NCBI GenBank assembly: GCA_945877115.1 | Contig: CAMCQR010000006.1 | Location: forward strand, 1-46,707 | DNA: 46,707 bases | Source: Synechococcus sp. UW140 | GTDB lineage: Bacteria > Cyanobacteriota > Cyanobacteriia > PCC-6307 > Cyanobiaceae | Reading direction: 5' to 3' | Shown here: positions 42,907 through 46,707 of the stretch, one piece after another | Layout of the letters: every line of letters starts with the position of its first letter | Numbering within the stretch: position 1 is the first letter of the stretch | The notes under the pieces: model-generated | Seen by the model: the letters and a program-made list of their open reading frames with translations, nothing else | What the model was told of the DNA's origin: nothing | Databases searched by the model: none | Translations under genes and position numbers: made by a program

Positions 42907-44082
42907 ATGGCCAGGGTCGGCGTGCTGTTGCTGAACCTGGGCGGTCCTGAACGGATCGAAGACGTGGGCCCGTTCCTGTACAACCTTTTTGCGGATCCCG
43001 AAATCATCCGCCTGCCCACACCCCTGCTGCAAAAGCCCCTGGCCTGGCTGATCAGCACCTTGCGCAGCGGCAAATCCAAGGCGGCCTATCGCTCGATCGG
43101 GGGTGGTTCCCCCCTGCGCCGCATCACCGAACACCAGGCCCGGGCCCTGCAGAGCAGCCTCCGGGAGCGGGGCGTCGAGGCCACCACTTATGTGGCGATG
43201 CGCTATTGGCATCCCTTCACCGAGTCCGCCGTGGCTGATATCAAGGCCGATGGCATCGAGGAAGTGGTGGTGTTGCCCCTCTATCCCCAGTTTTCAATCA
43301 GCACCAGCGGCTCCAGTTTTCGCGAGCTCAAGCGGTTGCGCCAGGCCGATCCGGCCTTCGACCGACTGCCCCTGCGCTGCATTCGCAGTTGGTACGACCA
43401 TCCCGGCTACATCGCGGCAATGGCGGGTCTAATCAGCGGCCAGATCCGGGCCGCTGCGGATCCGGCTCGGGCCCACATCTTTTTTAGTGCCCATGGGGTG
43501 CCTAAGAGCTATGTAGAGGAAGCCGGCGATCCTTATCAAAGCGAAATCGAGGCCTGCGTCGCCCTGATTCTGCAGCGCCTTGAGCGGGATTTGGGCTATG
43601 GGAATCCCTATACCTTGGCGTATCAGAGTCGGGTCGGCCCGGTGGAATGGCTCAAGCCCTACACCGAAGATGCCTTGCGCCAGCTGGGCAGCGACGGGGT
43701 GCAGGCCCTTGTGGTCGTGCCGATCAGTTTTGTGAGCGAACATATTGAAACTCTGGAAGAGATTGATCTGGAATATCGGGAAATCGCTGAGGAGTCGGGT
43801 ATTCACCATTTCCTGCGGGTGCCGGCCCTCGATACCGATCCCACCTTCATCAAGGGCCTCGCCGATCTGGTGGTGGAGGCCCTAGAGGGCCCCGAGATCA
43901 ACCTGGATCAGGCCGCCCAGCTGCCCACCAAGGTCAAGTTGTATCCCCAGGACAAGTGGGCCTGGGGGTGGAGCAACAGTTCGGAGGTCTGGAACGGTCG
44001 CCTGGCCATGGTGGGTTTCTCCGCTTTTCTGCTGGAACTGATCAGCGGCCGTGGGCCCCTCCATGCTCTGGGACTGTTCTGA
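42907..44082 (+). CDS. hemH: ferrochelatase with C-terminal CAB-like helix
   Basis: Inserts ferrous iron into protoporphyrin IX to make heme, at the branch point with chlorophyll. The ferrochelatase body (about 1-325) shows [37 protein letters not shown], the active-site His in FFSAHGVP, and [13 protein letters not shown] linker leads to a light-harvesting-type transmembrane helix (about 360-391, [19 protein letters not shown]), the chlorophyll a/b-binding motif, which anchors the enzyme in thylakoid membranes in cyanobacteria. ATG at 42907. The M23 peptidase gene starts within its last 20-30 bases. Confidence 0.97.
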   Translation: MARVGVLLLNLGGPERIEDVGPFLYNLFADPEIIRLPTPLLQKPLAWLISTLRSGKSKAAYRSIGGGSPLRRITEHQARALQSSLRERGVEATTYVAMRYWHPFTESAVADIKADGIEEVVVLPLYPQFSISTSGSSFRELKRLRQADPAFDRLPLRCIRSWYDHPGYIAAMAGLISGQIRAAADPARAHIFFSAHGVPKSYVEEAGDPYQSEIEACVALILQRLERDLGYGNPYTLAYQSRVGPVEWLKPYTEDALRQLGSDGVQALVVVPISFVSEHIETLEEIDLEYREIAEESGIHHFLRVPALDTDPTFIKGLADLVVEALEGPEINLDQAAQLPTKVKLYPQDKWAWGWSNSSEVWNGRLAMVGFSAFLLELISGRGPLHALGLF

Positions 44083-44665
44083 CCTGGCCCATGGGCGCCG
44101 CCCGCTAGCCCTGGCCTTGGTGCTGGCCCTGGTCGGGGCCCCTGGACCCGCCGGGGCCTCGGGCCGGGAAGCCTGGCTGCGGGCCACGTTCCCGGTGGAG
44201 GGATTCGTCGGCTACACGAGTGCCTTTGGTCTGCGGTTCCATCCGGTCGATGGGGGGGTCCGTCCCCACTACGGACTGGACATCGCGGCCCCGCTCGGTT
44301 CCCCGGTGCGCAATTGGTGGAGTGGTGTGTTGGTGGAGGTGCTCGCGGGCGGGGGGTGTGGCAATGGGCTGGTGATTCGCTCCGGGGACTACGAGCACAC
44401 CTACTGCCATCTCGCTGGCAGCGCCGGCGGCTCCACGTACAAGAGCGGGTCGGTGCAGATCGAGGTGGGTCAGAGGCTGCGCACGGGCCAGACGATCGCC
44501 CATGTGGGCATGACCGGCAGCACCACCGGCCCCCATCTGCACTGGGGGCTCCGCTATCGGGGCGCCTGGCTCGACCCCGCCCGGGTGTTACGGGCCATGG
44601 CCGCCAGTCGTCGGGTCCAGGCCCCAAGAATGGGTTCGCCCCCTAAGGTTGGATCGTTTCAATAA
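44063..44665 (+). CDS. M23-family (LytM) peptidase, exported
   Basis: A ~200-residue protein with an N-terminal hydrophobic segment ending in an AxA-type site ([18 protein letters not shown]) and one LytM domain. The zinc-site residues are [14 protein letters not shown] (HxxxD) and GPHLHWGLR (HxH), the active form of the fold, so it is a likely periplasmic peptidoglycan endopeptidase. I prefer the ATG at 44063 to the in-frame GTG at 44051; both overlap the hemH end (by 20 or 32 bp). The C-terminal 25 residues are basic and without similarity. ilvB starts 37 bp downstream. Confidence 0.88.
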   Translation: MLWDCSDLAHGRRPLALALVLALVGAPGPAGASGREAWLRATFPVEGFVGYTSAFGLRFHPVDGGVRPHYGLDIAAPLGSPVRNWWSGVLVEVLAGGGCGNGLVIRSGDYEHTYCHLAGSAGGSTYKSGSVQIEVGQRLRTGQTIAHVGMTGSTTGPHLHWGLRYRGAWLDPARVLRAMAASRRVQAPRMGSPPKVGSFQ

Positions 44666-44702
44666 GACGCCGCATTTTTCGGTACTACCGCCCTTCCCCG
44701 CC

Positions 44703-46601
44703 GTGACGCTTACCCCTGTCCCCCCCACGGTTACTGCCCCGGATTCCCGCCTGCCCCTTTCTTTGCGGCACGAACCGGAGCCGGTGCTGACCGGAGTGGC
44801 CCAGCGGGTCAACGGGGGTTATGCCTTGATGCATGCCCTGCATCTGCATGGCGTCAAGGATCTGTTCGGCTATCCCGGCGGCGCCATCTTGCCGATCTAC
44901 GACGAACTACATAAAGCGGAAGCCCGGGGCTGGTTGAGACATGTGCTGGTGCGCCATGAACAGGGCGGTGCCCATGCCGCCGATGCCTATGCCCGGGCTA
45001 CGGGCAAGGTGGGGGTCTGCTTTGGCACCTCGGGGCCTGGAGCCACCAACCTGGTGACGGGGATTGCCACGGCCCAGATGGATTCGGTGCCCATGGTGGT
45101 GATCACGGGCCAGGTGCCCCGGGCCTCGATCGGAACCGACGCGTTTCAGGAAACGGACATCTTCGGCATCACCATGCCGATCGTGAAGCACTCCTGGGTG
45201 GTGCGCGATCCGGCCCAGATCGGCCGCATCGTGGCTCAGGCCTTCCTGATCGCCGCCAGTGGGCGGCCGGGGCCCGTGCTGATCGACATCCCCAAGGATG
45301 TGGGGGTCGAAGAATTTGACTACGTGCCGGTGCTACCGGGAAGCGTCATTCCCAATGGCTTTGATTTACCCCAGCCCGTGGAGCCAGCGGCCATCAGCGC
45401 CGCCCTGGAGCTGATCCGCCAGTCCCGTCGCCCCCTGCTTTATGTCGGTGGCGGGGCCATCAGCAGTGGCGCCCATGGGGCGGTGCATGAGCTGGCCGAA
45501 CGCTTCCAATTGCCGGTCACCACCACGTTGATGGGCAAGGGGGCCTTCGACGAACGCAATCCCCTTTCGGTGGGCATGCTGGGCATGCATGGCACGGCCT
45601 ATGCCAATTTTGCCGTCACCGAATGCGACCTGCTGATCGCCTGCGGTGCCCGTTTCGATGACCGGGTCACCGGCCGCCTCGATAGTTTTGCCCCCCGGGC
45701 CCAGGTCATCCACATCGACATCGATGCGGCCGAGGTCGGCAAGAACCGCACCCCCCAGGTGCCCGTGGTGGCCGATGTCAGGGAGGCCCTCGAAGCCATG
45801 GTGGCAGCTTCCGCAGGCGAGACCTCCGGCGGTCGCACCCAGGCCTGGCTGGAGCGAATTGCCAGTTGGAAGCACCACTATCCCTTGACGGTGCCTGTGC
45901 CTGAAGGGGAAATTGCGCCCCAGGAGGTGCTCCTGGCCCTGCGTGATTTAGCCCCAGACGCCTTCATCACCACCGATGTGGGTCAGCACCAGATGTGGGC
46001 CGCCCAGTACCTGGCCACCGGCCCCCGCCACTGGATCAGCAGCGCCGGCTTGGGCACGATGGGTGTTGGCATGCCGGCCGCCATGGGGGTCCAGGTGGCC
46101 TATCCCGAGGCCCAGGTGGTCTGCGTGGCGGGCGATGCCAGCATTCTGATGAACATTCAGGAGCTGGGAACCCTCAGCCAGTACGACCTGCCCGTCAAGG
46201 TGGTTGTGATTAACAACGGTTGGCAGGGCATGGTGCGGCAATGGCAGGAAAGCTTCTACGAAGAGCGCTATTCCGCCTCCGCCATGCATCAGGGCATGCC
46301 CAACTTTGAGGCCTTGGCCGAGGCCTTTGGAGTCCGGGGTGTGCTGATCACCGAGCGCGCGACGATGCGGCAGCAATTGGCCGAGGCCCTGGCCCATCCC
46401 GGTCCCGCCTTCATTGATGTCAAGGTGCGTCGCAACGAAAATTGCTATCCAATGGTTCCTCCGGGCGCCAGTAACGCCCAGATGGTGGGCTTACCCAGCC
46501 ATCCCGAGCTGGCCATCGACACCCAACGCCATTGCGACCACTGCGGCACCACCACCGCCAGTGCCCACCTGTTCTGCCCCACCTGCGGAGCCAAGCTCTG
46601 A
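44703..46601 (+). CDS. ilvB: acetolactate synthase large subunit with C-terminal zinc ribbon
   Basis: Thiamine-diphosphate enzyme starting branched-chain amino acid synthesis (acetolactate and acetohydroxybutyrate). Catalytic Glu in [30 protein letters not shown], the FAD domain in the centre, and the ThDP/Mg motif [12 protein letters not shown]...INN. The body ends near [20 protein letters not shown] short extra tail follows with Cys611, Cys614, Cys625 and Cys628 (CxxC-x10-CxxC), a rubredoxin-like zinc ribbon. I start at the GTG at 44703 (MTLTPVPPT); an in-frame start at 44649 is possible but overlaps the M23 gene. About 632 residues. Confidence 0.94.
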   Translation: MTLTPVPPTVTAPDSRLPLSLRHEPEPVLTGVAQRVNGGYALMHALHLHGVKDLFGYPGGAILPIYDELHKAEARGWLRHVLVRHEQGGAHAADAYARATGKVGVCFGTSGPGATNLVTGIATAQMDSVPMVVITGQVPRASIGTDAFQETDIFGITMPIVKHSWVVRDPAQIGRIVAQAFLIAASGRPGPVLIDIPKDVGVEEFDYVPVLPGSVIPNGFDLPQPVEPAAISAALELIRQSRRPLLYVGGGAISSGAHGAVHELAERFQLPVTTTLMGKGAFDERNPLSVGMLGMHGTAYANFAVTECDLLIACGARFDDRVTGRLDSFAPRAQVIHIDIDAAEVGKNRTPQVPVVADVREALEAMVAASAGETSGGRTQAWLERIASWKHHYPLTVPVPEGEIAPQEVLLALRDLAPDAFITTDVGQHQMWAAQYLATGPRHWISSAGLGTMGVGMPAAMGVQVAYPEAQVVCVAGDASILMNIQELGTLSQYDLPVKVVVINNGWQGMVRQWQESFYEERYSASAMHQGMPNFEALAEAFGVRGVLITERATMRQQLAEALAHPGPAFIDVKVRRNENCYPMVPPGASNAQMVGLPSHPELAIDTQRHCDHCGTTTASAHLFCPTCGAKL

Positions 46602-46615
46602 GACGTTTTCTGGCG

Positions 46616-46707
46616 TTGCCCGGGGCCTTGAGGGGCCCGCTTAGCCTGGTTTTGGCCCTGGCGCTGACCTGGATCCTGGCGGTGGCTCCGGTGGCGGCGG
46701 CGGAGGT
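46616..46707 (+). CDS. start of a secreted or membrane protein (truncated by window end)
   Basis: An open frame runs from just after the ilvB stop to the window edge and encodes a clear signal-peptide profile: basic residues (ALRGPL), then a hydrophobic core (SLVLALALTWILAVAPV) and AAA before the edge. Start candidates are TTG at 46616 or 46628; no good Shine-Dalgarno is visible. The mature protein is outside the window, so its identity is unknown. Confidence 0.5.
   Translation, partial: MPGALRGPLSLVLALALTWILAVAPVAAAE

Noticed and set aside
1-46707. CRISPR arrays, tRNA, rRNA and insertion sequences
   Set aside because: I saw no regularly spaced repeats, no tRNA T-loop/acceptor pattern, no rRNA-like stretch, and no transposase or terminal inverted repeats.

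Overview
The window is a GC-rich, densely packed piece of a cyanobacterial chromosome. Markers are Psb27, a ferrochelatase carrying a chlorophyll-binding-type C-terminal helix, a transaldolase carrying EF-hands, the cyanobacterial families DUF1824, DUF2854 and DUF3153, and a principal sigma factor with a Lys/Ala-rich N-terminus. High GC, many GTG/TTG starts, short gaps and no visible HIP1 enrichment fit an alpha-cyanobacterium (Synechococcus/Cyanobium picocyanobacteria), most likely a GC-rich Cyanobium-like strain. I infer this lineage from gene content and remembered gene order; I ran no database search.

Layout. Positions 1-4.6 kb: M28 peptidase, an orphan HicB-like protein, M32 carboxypeptidase, inorganic pyrophosphatase, a YkuD L,D-transpeptidase and a small unknown protein. 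Positions 4.5-13.2 kb, all minus strand: rpoD, a GT2-GtrA fusion, an ArnT/PMT-like glycosyltransferase, a PAP2 phosphatase, DUF1824, hemC and a ClC anion transporter. The middle three form a coherent envelope-glycosylation cassette set among housekeeping genes. Positions 13.5-20.3 kb: priA, DUF3153-argB-DUF2854, ssb and cobK. Positions 20.3-25.2 kb (minus): proS, psb27, purA and a PfkB kinase. Positions 25.4-29.1 kb: a divergent HTH/resolvase-like protein, a methyltransferase, a ferredoxin-ArsC/Spx pair and a large unknown membrane protein. Positions 29.1-34.1 kb: lepB, a degenerate dihydroorotase, a two-domain histidine phosphatase and a CPBP protease. Positions 34.1-38.3 kb: an FtsL-like protein, ftsI, tal-EF-hand and a lone cyclic-nucleotide-binding-domain protein. 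Positions 38.3-42.7 kb (minus): tyrosine recombinase, cobO, pyrH, frr and a geranylgeranyl-reductase-family oxidoreductase. Positions 42.9-46.7 kb: hemH, an M23 peptidase, ilvB with a zinc-ribbon tail, and the start of a secreted protein.

Most of this is conserved core genome. There is no CRISPR array, rRNA, tRNA, insertion sequence or prophage. The points that merit a second look are: a 61-bp tandem duplication that has rewritten the C-terminus of the cyclic-nucleotide-domain protein; the lipid-linked sugar cassette attached to rpoD; a ClC protein with a nitrate-type Pro in the selectivity motif, no internal proton glutamate and an 11-base homopolymer in its gene; the zinc ribbon on acetolactate synthase; a DUF3153 lipobox buried behind a fused N-terminal domain; and a tyrosine recombinase apparently domesticated inside a translation/nucleotide operon.
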